This document shows positions 41,374 through 49,556 of a stretch of DNA of 49,868 nt, piece after piece (position 1 is the first letter of the stretch; each line of letters opens with the position of its first letter). The stretch is from JBBQWS01 sp038210415. Its GTDB lineage: Bacteria > Actinomycetota > Actinomycetes > Prado026. The notes beneath the pieces were generated by a model. It was given only the letters and a program-made list of their open reading frames with translations, did no database searches and was not told where the DNA came from. The DNA lies in contig JBBQWS010000021.1 in NCBI GenBank assembly GCA_038210415.1, forward strand, positions 1 through 49,868. Reading direction: 5' to 3'. Position numbers and translations under genes: made by a program.

Positions 41374-42641
41374 GACTCACCGTCGTCGGGGGCGGGTCCA
41401 CCTACACCCCCGAGCTCGTCGACGGCTTCTGCCGTCTGCGCGACCAGCTCCCCCTCGCCGAGTTGGTGCTTGTCGACCCCGACCAGCGCCGGCTCGAGCT
41501 CGTCGGCGGGATGGCCCGACGGATGTTGGCCCGCGCGGGTCACCCCGCGAAGGTGATCACCACGTCCGACCTCGACGCGGGCGTGACCGGTGCCGACATC
41601 GTGCTGCTGCAGCTCCGGGTGGGCGGTCAAACCCTGCGGGACCGCGACGAGACCTGGCCGCTCGACTGCGGCTGCGTCGGCCAGGAGACGACCGGCGCGG
41701 GCGGTCTGGCGAAGGCGCTGCGCACCGTCCCGGTGGTGCTCGACGCTGCGGACCGGATCCGCCGTCTGGCAGCGCCGGACGCCTGGATCGTCGACTTCAC
41801 CAACCCAGTCGGCATCGTCACCCGCGCGCTGCTCCGCGAGGGCCACCGCGCGGTCGGGCTGTGCAACGTCGCGATCGGCTTCGAACGCGCCTTCGCCGAA
41901 CTGCTGCAGGTACGCCCGGACGAGGTCCGTCTCGACCACGCGGGCCTGAACCACCTCACCTGGATCCGCGGCGTCAGCGTCGCCGGGCGGGACCGCCTGC
42001 CAGAGCTGTTGGCCGAACACGGGCCGGCTCTGGCCGAGCGCGTCGAGCTGCCGCTCGGCCTGCTCCGCGGTCTTGGCGCCATCCCGTCGTACTACCTGCG
42101 GTACTTCTACCTGCACGACACGGTGGTCGCCGAGCAACGCGCGAGCGGCACCCGGGCCGGCGAGGTGGCCTCCATCGAGGCCGAGCTGCTGGACTTCTAC
42201 GCGGACCCCACCGTAGACACGAAGCCAGCAGCGTTGGAGCGCCGGGGCGGCGCCTACTACTCCGAGGCGGCGGTCGCCCTCGTCGCCTCCTTGCTCAGCG
42301 ACCGACAGGATGTACAGGTGGTCAACCTGCTCAACCGCGGCACCTTGCCGTTCCTGGCGGACGACGCGGTCATCGAGGTGCCGGCCGTGATCGGCGGTGG
42401 CGGCCCGGTCGCGGTCGAAGTGGCCCCGCTCGAACCGCTCTTCGCCGGCCTGGTCGCGCACGTCGCGGCCTACGAGGACCTCGCCCTCGAGGCGGCGGTG
42501 CGGGGTGGCCGGGCCCGGGTCGAGAAGGCTCTGCTCGCGCACCCGCTCGTGGGCCAGCTCGACCTGGCCGAGGCACTGACCGACCGGCTCCTCGCCGAGA
42601 ACGCCGCGTACCTGCCGTGGACCTCGGCCGGCACCCGATGA
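41370..42641 (+). CDS. glycoside hydrolase family 4 (6-phospho-beta-glucosidase-like)
   Basis: A 423-residue NAD- and Mn-dependent glycosidase. It shows the nucleotide motif LTVVGGGSTYTPELVDGF, ETTGAGGLAKALRTVP, DFTNPVGIVTRALL, the metal-site CNVAIGF and DHAGLNHLTWIRGV. GH4 enzymes work through oxidation at C3 of the sugar. Family members called 6-phospho-beta-glucosidases need a phosphorylated substrate. Here import is by ABC, so either a non-phosphorylated substrate or prior action of the downstream kinase is implied. AGGAG and GGGA precede the ATG; both ends overlap neighbours (ATGA). Confidence 0.9.
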   Translation: MRLTVVGGGSTYTPELVDGFCRLRDQLPLAELVLVDPDQRRLELVGGMARRMLARAGHPAKVITTSDLDAGVTGADIVLLQLRVGGQTLRDRDETWPLDCGCVGQETTGAGGLAKALRTVPVVLDAADRIRRLAAPDAWIVDFTNPVGIVTRALLREGHRAVGLCNVAIGFERAFAELLQVRPDEVRLDHAGLNHLTWIRGVSVAGRDRLPELLAEHGPALAERVELPLGLLRGLGAIPSYYLRYFYLHDTVVAEQRASGTRAGEVASIEAELLDFYADPTVDTKPAALERRGGAYYSEAAVALVASLLSDRQDVQVVNLLNRGTLPFLADDAVIEVPAVIGGGGPVAVEVAPLEPLFAGLVAHVAAYEDLALEAAVRGGRARVEKALLAHPLVGQLDLAEALTDRLLAENAAYLPWTSAGTR

Positions 42642-43630
42642 CCGCCGCGGTGCTCGCCGTCGACGGCGGCAACAGCAAGACCGACGTCATGCTCGTGGCA
42701 GCTGACGGCAGCCTGCTCGCGCACGTGCGTGGCCCGGGTTCGTCTCCGCACCGGTTGGGTGCCGCCGGGTGCTTCGCCCTCCTCCGGCAGCTCGTCGACG
42801 AGGTGCAGGCCGCTGCGGGGCAGCAGCTCGACCGGGCGGCCGGGGTGGCCGAGGTGGCTGCGGTCTACCTGGCCGGTGCAGACCTGCCGCGCGAGATCAT
42901 CGAGCTGCAGCGTCGGCTCGACGAGCTCGGTTGGGCGCCGAAGGCCTACGTCGAGAACGACACGTTCGCGCTGCTGCGCACCGGGACCGACGCCACCGAC
43001 GCTGTGGCGGTGGTCTGCGGGGCCGGCATCAACTGCGTGGGCGTACGAGCCGACGGCACCCAGGTGCGGTTCCCCGCCCTGGGCCGGTCGTCGGGCGACT
43101 GGGGCGGCGGCTGGCAGCTCGGCGAGGAAGCCTTGTGGGCTGCGGCGCGGCACGAGGACGGCCGTGGCCCGGCCACCGTGCTCACAGCGCAGATCGCCGA
43201 GTGGTTCGACCTGCCATCGGTCGCGGCCGTCGGCGAGGCCCTGCACTTCGACGAGCTCGCCGACGAGCGGCTGGTCGAGCTGGCGCCCGTGGTCCTCCAG
43301 GCGTCGGCCCAGGGCGACCCGGTCGCCCGTGGCGTCGTCGACCACCTCGCCGACGAGGTCGCCCTGCTCGCGGTGACCGCACTTCGACGGCTGGCCCTGC
43401 TCGACCGACCCGCCGACGTCGTGCTGGGCGGGGGCGTGATCGCGGCCGGCGACCGGATCCTGCTGGCAGGGGTTCGGGCCCGCCTCGGCGAGGCTGCTCC
43501 GCTCGCCATTCCTCGCGTGGTCGTCGACCCGCCGGTACTCGGCGCGGCGCTCGCAGGCTTGGACCTCCTCGGCGCCCGACCGGACGCTCACCGACGGTTG
43601 CGCACCACCGCCGACCTCAGCGCCGTCTGA
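42638..43630 (+). CDS. BadF/BadG/N-acetylglucosamine-kinase-type sugar kinase
   Basis: A 330-residue ASKHA-fold ATPase/kinase. The phosphate-1 motif is VLAVDGGNSKTDVMLVAADG, the catalytic-type region is AYVENDTFALLRTG, phosphate-2 is AVVCGAGINCVGVRADG, and the adenosine motif is DVVLGGGVIAAG. The family includes eukaryotic-type GlcNAc kinase and bacterial amino-sugar kinases. As the last gene of the sugar operon it probably phosphorylates the monosaccharide produced by, or needed for, the GH4 enzyme. It overlaps the GH4 stop by ATGA. Confidence 0.85.
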   Translation: MTAAVLAVDGGNSKTDVMLVAADGSLLAHVRGPGSSPHRLGAAGCFALLRQLVDEVQAAAGQQLDRAAGVAEVAAVYLAGADLPREIIELQRRLDELGWAPKAYVENDTFALLRTGTDATDAVAVVCGAGINCVGVRADGTQVRFPALGRSSGDWGGGWQLGEEALWAAARHEDGRGPATVLTAQIAEWFDLPSVAAVGEALHFDELADERLVELAPVVLQASAQGDPVARGVVDHLADEVALLAVTALRRLALLDRPADVVLGGGVIAAGDRILLAGVRARLGEAAPLAIPRVVVDPPVLGAALAGLDLLGARPDAHRRLRTTADLSAV

Positions 43631-43704
43631 CGGCCTGCTCCGCGCAGTGCACGGACGCGGCGGCTAGCCTTTGCGCGACCTGGAGATCGACCCGAGGGGG
43701 CTGC

Positions 43705-44043
43705 GTGGCCGACGACGACGACGTGCGCCGCGTCGCGCTCGCCCTGCCCGACGTCCAGGAGATCGAGAGCGACGGCTTCGACTTCCGGGTGGCCGGGAAG
43801 GGGTTCGTGTGGTCCTACCCGGAGCGGGTAGCCGGCCGACCGCGTCGGATCCGCACCGACGTCGCCGTGCTGTACGTCGGCGACGAGGCTGAGAAGCAGG
43901 CGCTCCTGCTCGGCGAACCTGCGACGTTCTTCACCACACCCTCGTACGACGGCTGGCCGCTGCTCATGCTGCGATTGGAACAGGTGGACGTCGCTCGGCT
44001 CACCGAGCTCGTGAGCGATGCCTGGCGGATGCGCACCGGCTAG
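43705..44043 (+). CDS. MmcQ/YjbR family protein
   Basis: A 112-residue protein of the MmcQ/YjbR (CyaY-like fold) family: RRVALALPDVQEIESDGFDF, FRVAGKGFVWSY, and PSYDGWPLLMLRLEQVDVAR near the end. Some members have been proposed to bind DNA, but the function is not established. The GTG is preceded by GAGGGGG, and a TAGCCT hexamer at 43665-43670 could be the -10 box. The 44 bp to the convergent RDD gene hold no clear terminator. Confidence 0.82.
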   Translation: MADDDDVRRVALALPDVQEIESDGFDFRVAGKGFVWSYPERVAGRPRRIRTDVAVLYVGDEAEKQALLLGEPATFFTTPSYDGWPLLMLRLEQVDVARLTELVSDAWRMRTG

Positions 44044-44087
44044 CCCGTTGGGGTGCTGCATCCGAGGCCTGCCGGGTCGCGGCGGCC

Positions 44088-44708
44088 CTACCGGGGGACC
44101 ACGACGGTCTTGGCCACCTTGTCGTGCAGGGTCTGCTGCCACGGCTTGTCCCACAACGGCCAGAGGTAGTCGATCAGGGAGAACACCCCGCTGCCGATGG
44201 CGCCTCCGAGCAGGATCACCCCGGCCCGAAGAAACGACTCGAGCCAACTGGGCAGCCTGTCCTGCGCGATGGACCGCACCCGGATCCCGACGATCCGCTT
44301 GCCCAGCGTCATCCCCCACATCGCGGTGAGGACGACCTCGTACGCCACCTGGAGGGCGGCCGCGAGCAGCACGACGAACAGGATCAGCCCGAAGAAGCCG
44401 AACAGCGATGCGGCGACGACGTCCGGGTTCGGCTCGCGGCCGTCCGACGCCGACGTCGCGAGCAGGCTGCTCGCGCCCAGGAACGGGACGACCACAAGCA
44501 GCAGCAACGGCACCGTCACGACCTGCATGATCAGGATGTCGAGGATCCGCGCTCCCGCGCGCACACCCCAGGAGGCCAACGGGAACGGTGCCACGAGGGG
44601 TCCCGACGGGTAGCCGCTCGCGGTGCTCGACCACCCACGCCCGTCCCACCAGCGCAGGCCGCCGGTGCCGGCCGGATCGGGGTACCAACCTGGCTGGGCG
44701 TCGGTCAC
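44088..44708 (-). CDS. RDD family membrane protein with N-terminal DUF2510 motif
   Basis: A 206-residue protein. Residues 5-25 form a DUF2510 motif (PGWYPDPAGTGGLRWWDGRG). The RDD domain follows, with ASWGVRAGARILDILIMQ (Arg and Asp in the first helix), about four membrane helices, and MWGMTLGKRIVGIRVRSIAQ, the conserved cytoplasmic loop. The end TLHDKVAKTVVV is typical. The GTG at 44708 overlaps the stop of the M1 peptidase gene (GTGA), so expression is coupled. RDD proteins are proposed ion or small-solute transporters; the role here is unknown. Confidence 0.85.
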   Translation of the reverse strand: MTDAQPGWYPDPAGTGGLRWWDGRGWSSTASGYPSGPLVAPFPLASWGVRAGARILDILIMQVVTVPLLLLVVVPFLGASSLLATSASDGREPNPDVVAASLFGFFGLILFVVLLAAALQVAYEVVLTAMWGMTLGKRIVGIRVRSIAQDRLPSWLESFLRAGVILLGGAIGSGVFSLIDYLWPLWDKPWQQTLHDKVAKTVVVPR

Positions 44709-46165
44709 GGCCAGGCCGGCTTCGTCGTCGCGTGCAGCCAGGTGCCGAAGAACGCCGCCAGGTTGCGTCCAGCGATCCGTTCCGCGAGCGCCTTGAACTC
44801 CACGGTCGTGACGTTGCCGTCGCGGTTCTGCGCGGCCCACGTCCGCAGCAGCCTGAAGAACTTCACGTCGCCGATCGTCAGCCGCAGCGCGTGCAGAGTC
44901 ATCGCACCGCGCTCGTACACTGGCCCGGAGAACAAGTCGGGCAGACCGGGGTCACCGATCCGGACGTCCCAGAACGGGTCGTGGGACGGCCGGCTCAGCT
45001 GGCCGTCGAAGAGCTGCTGCGCGGACTGCCCACCCTGGTGCTCCGACCACAACCACTCCGCGTAGGTCGCGAAGGCCTCGTTGAGCCACATCTCCTTCCA
45101 TCGGTTGATCGTCAGGCTGTCGCCATACCACTGGTGGGCGAGCTCGTGGACGAAGACGCTCTCGTCGCCAGGACCGCCGAAGAACACGGTCGGGTAGACC
45201 GGTCGGGTCTGGGTCTCCAGCGCGAACGGGATGTCCGCGCTGGTGATGATTGCGCCCACTGCCTCGAACGGGTAGGCCCCGAACTCGCTCTGCAGGAACC
45301 GCAGGGCGCGCTGCTGGTAGCCGAGCGCCCGGTCGGCGATCGTGCCGGCTGCCCGGTCGACGGCGTTGACGACCGGGATCCCGTCCGGCGTCACGCTGCG
45401 GATCAAGGTGTAGTGGCCGACTGCGACGGTCGCGAGGTACGACGCCATGGGATGGACACTGACCCACGACCAGGTGGTCCAGCCGCCCCTGGTCACGGGG
45501 GCGCGCGGCAGACCGTTCGCCACAGCGGTGAGCCCCTCGGGCACCTGCAGCTCGAACGAGTAGGTCGCCTTGTCGCTCGGGTGGTCGTTGGCCGGGAACA
45601 AGCCGGCGGACGCCTCGGGCTCGCCGGCGAGGATGCCGCCGTCGGCCGTGGCGAACCAGCCCTCGGAGCCCAGCTCGGGCGATTTGAAGTGGTGCGGCTT
45701 GCCCGAGTACGTCACGACGACCCGGAACGGCCGGCCGACCTCCAGCACCTTCGGCGGGCTGACCCGCAGCTCCTGGCCGACCCGGTCGTACGCAGCGCGA
45801 ACCCCACCGACCGTGACCGACCGGACGGTGAAACCGATCAGGTCGAGGTCGAAGCGCGAGAGCCGCTGGGTCGCGACCGCGTCGATCGTGACCGCGCCGG
45901 AGACCGTGGTGACCGCCGCCCGACCCGGCGCGACCGCTGGCACCAGGCGCAACGCCAGGTCGTAGTGCTGGACGTCGTAGCCGCCGTTGCCGCCGAACGG
46001 CTGGTACGGGTCTCCCAGGCCGGACGAACCCAGACGCGCCGCGACCGCCGAGGTCGTCGCCGAGGCCGCCACGGGCGTAAGAGTCATCGCCGCCGACGGC
46101 GCCAGGCTCAGGGCGGCGACGATCAAGAGGGCAGCGGGAGTCCGGGTTCGCCGGTGCGGTGACAT
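44705..46165 (-). CDS. secreted M1 family metallopeptidase (aminopeptidase N-like)
   Basis: A 486-residue exported zinc peptidase. The signal peptide (SPHRRTRTPAALLIVAALSL) is followed by the N-terminal beta domain (YDVQHYDLALRLVP), the exopeptidase-region sequence FALETQTRPVYP (in place of GAMEN), the zinc motif VFVHELAHQWYGD (H340, E341, H344) with the third ligand E363 in WLNEAFATYAEWLW, and the catalytic Tyr region PVYERGAMTLHAL. The helical C-terminal domain of cytosolic PepN is missing, which is normal for short secreted actinobacterial forms. The ATG at 46165 is chosen because GAGGATC precedes it and a signal peptide follows. Confidence 0.9.
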   Translation of the reverse strand: MSPHRRTRTPAALLIVAALSLAPSAAMTLTPVAASATTSAVAARLGSSGLGDPYQPFGGNGGYDVQHYDLALRLVPAVAPGRAAVTTVSGAVTIDAVATQRLSRFDLDLIGFTVRSVTVGGVRAAYDRVGQELRVSPPKVLEVGRPFRVVVTYSGKPHHFKSPELGSEGWFATADGGILAGEPEASAGLFPANDHPSDKATYSFELQVPEGLTAVANGLPRAPVTRGGWTTWSWVSVHPMASYLATVAVGHYTLIRSVTPDGIPVVNAVDRAAGTIADRALGYQQRALRFLQSEFGAYPFEAVGAIITSADIPFALETQTRPVYPTVFFGGPGDESVFVHELAHQWYGDSLTINRWKEMWLNEAFATYAEWLWSEHQGGQSAQQLFDGQLSRPSHDPFWDVRIGDPGLPDLFSGPVYERGAMTLHALRLTIGDVKFFRLLRTWAAQNRDGNVTTVEFKALAERIAGRNLAAFFGTWLHATTKPAWP

Positions 46166-46250
46166 GACTCGATCCTCACACGAGTCGCCCTCGGCGCGGG
46201 CCGTCTTCGCCCACCCCGGCAGACCCGTGTAGGGCGGCCATGGCGCCCCG

Positions 46251-46853
46251 TCAGGCCAGGCGACGGGCCGCGCCACGGAGCCGGAACGCACCGAAGATCT
46301 CGGCAAGCCCGAGCACGACCATCCAGATGCCGCCGACCAGCGCGAGCGTCTTCAGCGAGCTGAACGGGTACAGCAGCACGACGAACCCGGCGACGGTGCT
46401 GAGCAGGCCGAGGAAGATCTGGAACCCGCGGCCCGGCGTGGTCGGGTCGGCGATCGCCGAGATCGTCTGCGCGAGTCCTTGCATCAGCCAGCCGAATCCG
46501 ATCAGCAACGCGAGCACGGCCACCGAGTGCGCAGCGCTGCGGAAAGCGAACATGCCCAGCAGTACGGACAGCAGGCCCGAGATGGCCAGCAGGAACCGCA
46601 TACCACCGGTGACGTCCGGGGTCGTGAAGCTGGAGACGACCTGGAACAGTCCGCTGACGAGGAGGAACGCACCGACGAAGGCCCCGACTACGACGAGCGT
46701 CTTCGCCGGCCACACGAGCAGAGCCACACCCAACAGGCTGGTCATGAGCCCGACGAAGAACAACAGTCCCCAGTGCCGGCCCATCGACACCACGACGTCG
46801 CGCATGTCCGGGTCTATGACGGCAGTAGGCGAGACCCGCTTACGGTTGCTCAC
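46251..46853 (-). CDS. HdeD family (DUF308) membrane protein
   Basis: A 200-residue protein with six membrane helices in three DUF308 repeats: HWGLLFFVGLMTSLLGVALL, VLLGMFAFRSAAHSVAVLAL and FQIFLGLLSTVAGFVVLLYP. HdeD of E. coli is linked to acid resistance at high cell density; the function in actinobacteria is not known. The GTG at 46853 is preceded by GGAGGA. Downstream, 85 bp separate it from the M1 peptidase gene. Confidence 0.85.
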   Translation of the reverse strand: MSNRKRVSPTAVIDPDMRDVVVSMGRHWGLLFFVGLMTSLLGVALLVWPAKTLVVVGAFVGAFLLVSGLFQVVSSFTTPDVTGGMRFLLAISGLLSVLLGMFAFRSAAHSVAVLALLIGFGWLMQGLAQTISAIADPTTPGRGFQIFLGLLSTVAGFVVLLYPFSSLKTLALVGGIWMVVLGLAEIFGAFRLRGAARRLA

Positions 46854-46940
46854 GATGCTTCCTCCGGTTCGAGACGTTCGGGAGACCGAGAGTAGTGCCC
46901 CTGGGTCGTCCCGCGAGGGCACGACCGCCTTGCAGAGTGC

Positions 46941-46994
46941 CTGCCGCCCTGCCTACAGGCGGCCTGCCGCCCTGCCTACAGGCGGCCTGCCGCC
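46941..46994. repeat. 23-bp tandem duplication covering the stop codon of the ABC ATPase gene
   Basis: A 23-bp unit occurs at 46941-46963 and again at 46964-46986, followed by 8 bp of a third copy. On the minus strand each unit contains the gene's last codons with its stop (GGCCGCCTGTAG), so the 3' end of the coding sequence has been copied downstream. Each copy can also form a small GGCGG/CCGCC hairpin, which may act in termination. Slippage during replication would explain it. Confidence 0.85.
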
Positions 46995-47719
46995 ACGACC
47001 CGTTGCAGGAACTGCTGGGTGCGGGCCTCAGCCGGGTTCCGGAGCACCTGCGCCGCCGGCCCCTGCTCCGCCACCACCCCGTCGTCGAGGAAGCAGACCT
47101 GGTCGGCGACGTCGCGGGCGAACGCCATCTCGTGCGTAGCGAGCAGCATCGTCAGCCCGGAGTCCTTGAGGTCGCGGATGACGTCGAGCACCTCCCCCAC
47201 CAGCTCGGGGTCGAGCGCCGAGGTCACCTCGTCGAACAGCATGACGTCCGGCTGCATCGCGAGGGCCCGGACGATCGCGACCCGTTGCTGCTGGCCGCCG
47301 GACAACCGGTCGGGGTACTCGTCGGCCTTGTCGGCCAGCCCGAACCGCTCGAGCAGGGTGCGCCCACGCTCGTCGGCTTCGGCCCCGGTCATCTTCAGCA
47401 CCCGGCGCGGGGCCAGGGTGATGTTCCCGAGCACGGACAGGTGCGGGAACAGGTTGAACGACTGGAACACGATGCCTACGCGCCGGCGCACCGGGTCGGG
47501 GTCGGCCCCCGGCGCCGACACCTCGATCCCGTCCAGCGTGATCGTCCCTGCGTCGATCGGCTCGAGCAGGTTGACGCACTTGAGCAGGGTCGACTTGCCG
47601 CAACCGGAGGCGCCTATCAGGGCCACCACCTCGTGCGGATCGACCGAGAGGTCGAGCCCACGCAGCACCGGGTTGGCGCCGTACGCCTTGTGCACGCCTC
47701 GGATCTCCAGCATCGACAT
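46976..47719 (-). CDS. polar amino-acid ABC transporter ATP-binding protein (GlnQ/HisP type)
   Basis: A 247-residue ABC ATPase: Walker A GASGCGKST, Q-loop region VFQSFNLFPHLSVLGNITLA, signature LSGGQQQR, Walker B VMLFDEVTSALD and the H-loop LLATHEMAFARDVAD. This set is typical for glutamine/glutamate-type importers. Its ATG at 47719 lies 2 bp after the permease stop; a GTG 3 codons upstream that overlaps the permease stop is also possible. The stop codon lies inside a 23-bp tandem repeat. Confidence 0.92.
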   Translation of the reverse strand: MSMLEIRGVHKAYGANPVLRGLDLSVDPHEVVALIGASGCGKSTLLKCVNLLEPIDAGTITLDGIEVSAPGADPDPVRRRVGIVFQSFNLFPHLSVLGNITLAPRRVLKMTGAEADERGRTLLERFGLADKADEYPDRLSGGQQQRVAIVRALAMQPDVMLFDEVTSALDPELVGEVLDVIRDLKDSGLTMLLATHEMAFARDVADQVCFLDDGVVAEQGPAAQVLRNPAEARTQQFLQRVVAAGRL

Positions 47720-47721
47720 GC

Positions 47722-48585
47722 CTACCACGACCCCCCTGCGGCCTGACGCTTGCGCTGACGTGCCAGCAGCCAGTCGGTGTAACGGGCCAGCGGGATCGTC
47801 AGGCCGATGAAGATCAACGCCGCCGCGACGTACGACGTGAAGTTGAAGGTGTCCTCAGCGTAGATCTGGGCCTGGCGCAGCGCCTCGATCGGCCCGAGCA
47901 CCGCGACCAGCGCGGTGTCCTTCTGCAGCGAGATGAAGTCGTTGAGCAGCGGCGGCACCACGTTGCGGATCGCTTGCGGCAGCACGACGTGGCGGCTGGT
48001 CTGCGCGTCGGTCAGACCGAGCGAGCGAGCCGCCGCGCGCTGGCCCGGGTGAACCGAGTCGATGCCGGCCCGGAAGACCTCGGCGACGTACGCGGAGTAC
48101 GAGACGACGAGGGCGACGACTCCCCAGACGACGACCTCGCCGGTCAGCCCCTTGACCCGCAGCGCGGGCACGCCGAAGCCGAAGAGCAGGATCAGCAGGA
48201 TCGTCGGCACCCCGCGGAACACATCCGTCCAGACGGCCGCGAGCACCCGCAGCGGGGCCCAGACCGGCGCCCTCAGCCCGCGGGCAAGAGCGATCGACAG
48301 ACCGAGCACCAGGATCAGCGGCTCGGCCACCAGGAACATCCGGACGTTGAGCCAGAACGCCCGCCAGATCTCCGGGAACGACGAGCGGAACGCCTCGCCG
48401 TCGAAGAACGCCCGGTGGACGGCCGGCCAGCCTGGGCTCGACGTGACAACGACGCCCATGACGACCACGAACGCAACCGTGCTGATCGACGCCACCGAAC
48501 GATTGCGGGTCGCCCGCCGGCGCAGAAAGGTCTGCCGCTCCGGGTCGCGGTAAGGGACGACCGGCTGCCGCGTGGCAGCGCTCAC
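47722..48585 (-). CDS. polar amino-acid ABC transporter permease (HisM/GlnP type)
   Basis: A 287-residue membrane protein with a long basic N-terminal segment (RDPERQTFLRRRATRNR) and about five helices. The FRGVPTILLILLFGFGVP motif is typical of the His/Glu/Gln permease family, and the EAA-like loop is AARSLGLTDAQTSRHVVLPQ followed by AIRNVVPPLLNDFI. GTG start, 30 bp after the binding-protein gene. It works as a homodimer or with another permease; none else is present here. Confidence 0.92.
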   Translation of the reverse strand: MSAATRQPVVPYRDPERQTFLRRRATRNRSVASISTVAFVVVMGVVVTSSPGWPAVHRAFFDGEAFRSSFPEIWRAFWLNVRMFLVAEPLILVLGLSIALARGLRAPVWAPLRVLAAVWTDVFRGVPTILLILLFGFGVPALRVKGLTGEVVVWGVVALVVSYSAYVAEVFRAGIDSVHPGQRAAARSLGLTDAQTSRHVVLPQAIRNVVPPLLNDFISLQKDTALVAVLGPIEALRQAQIYAEDTFNFTSYVAAALIFIGLTIPLARYTDWLLARQRKRQAAGGSW

Positions 48586-48615
48586 CTGCCGACCCGGGTC
48601 ACTGGAGAACCTGGG

Positions 48616-49500
48616 TCACTTGAGGACCGGGACCTTGACGTCGGTCGACAGCCACTGCTCGGTGATCTTGGCCAGATCGCCGGACGACGTCAGCTGGGCG
48701 AGTGCCTGGTTGGCGCAGCCGACGAGCGAGTTGCCCTTGCCGAACAGCAGGCCCCACGTGTCGGCGCTCGGGTCGACGGCGAACTGGCCGACGACCTTCG
48801 AGCCGTCGATCTCGGCGGCGCTGATGTAGAACGCCGTGGGCAGGTCGACCACTATGCCGTCGAGCGTGCCGTTCGCGAGGCTGGCCTTGGCGCCGGCGGT
48901 GTCGTTGAACACCAACGGCTGCTGGGTCGGGGCGATGGTGTTCTTGATGAACGCCAGGCTCGTCGTGCCGACCTGGGCGCCGAGCTTGGCGTCCTTGAGG
49001 TCAGCGATCGACGTTGCGCCGGCGAACTTGCTCTTGTTGAGCGTCAGGACCGCCTGAGGCACGGTGAAGTAGGGCGTGCTGAAGTCGACGGTGACCTTGC
49101 GCTTGTCGGTGATCGAGATCTGGTTGATGTCGAAGTCGAACTTCTTGGCGCCCGGCGCGTAGGACGAGTCGAAGGGGACGACGATCCACTTCACCTGGTC
49201 CTTCGTGAAGCCCATCTTCGCGGCCACCGCGTAGGCCGCCGCGGACTCGAACCCCATGCCGTTCGACGGGGTGTCGTCGACGAAGTACGGCGGGTAGGCC
49301 GGCTTGTCGGTGCCGATCGTCAGCGTGCCCGGGGTCACCAGGTTCAGGGTGGCCTTCGCGCAGGCGTCGACGCCAGGAGCCGACGAGGTCGGGGCGGACT
49401 TGGGGGCCGACTCGGTGGCGCAGGCCGCAAGCAGCACGAGGGAGGCCGACGACGCGAGCAGGGACGCGGAACGAATGGACCAACCGGTGAAACGGAGCAT
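48616..49500 (-). CDS. amino-acid ABC transporter substrate-binding lipoprotein
   Basis: A 294-residue family 3 solute-binding protein. Signal peptide and lipobox LLAAC; a Ser/Pro/Ala linker; then TLTIGTDKPAYPPYFVDDTP (first ligand loop), FDFDINQISITDKRKVTVDF followed by STPYFTVPQAVL, and LGAQVGTTSLAFIKN. These match cystine/glutamine-type receptors. GAGAGG precedes the ATG at 49500. It is the first gene of the operon with permease and ATPase. Confidence 0.92.
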   Translation of the reverse strand: MLRFTGWSIRSASLLASSASLVLLAACATESAPKSAPTSSAPGVDACAKATLNLVTPGTLTIGTDKPAYPPYFVDDTPSNGMGFESAAAYAVAAKMGFTKDQVKWIVVPFDSSYAPGAKKFDFDINQISITDKRKVTVDFSTPYFTVPQAVLTLNKSKFAGATSIADLKDAKLGAQVGTTSLAFIKNTIAPTQQPLVFNDTAGAKASLANGTLDGIVVDLPTAFYISAAEIDGSKVVGQFAVDPSADTWGLLFGKGNSLVGCANQALAQLTSSGDLAKITEQWLSTDVKVPVLK

Positions 49501-49556
49501 CAGAGACCTCTCGAGGCTTCGGCAGGAACGAGCGGGCCAAGCCTACCGATCGATCG

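Noticed and set aside
41370..43630. A PTS-linked phospho-glucosidase system
   Set aside because: No PTS components occur in the window; the transport genes are clearly ABC-type.
46941..46994. A CRISPR fragment
   Set aside because: The units are directly adjacent without spacers and include coding sequence of the ABC ATPase, so it is a simple tandem duplication.
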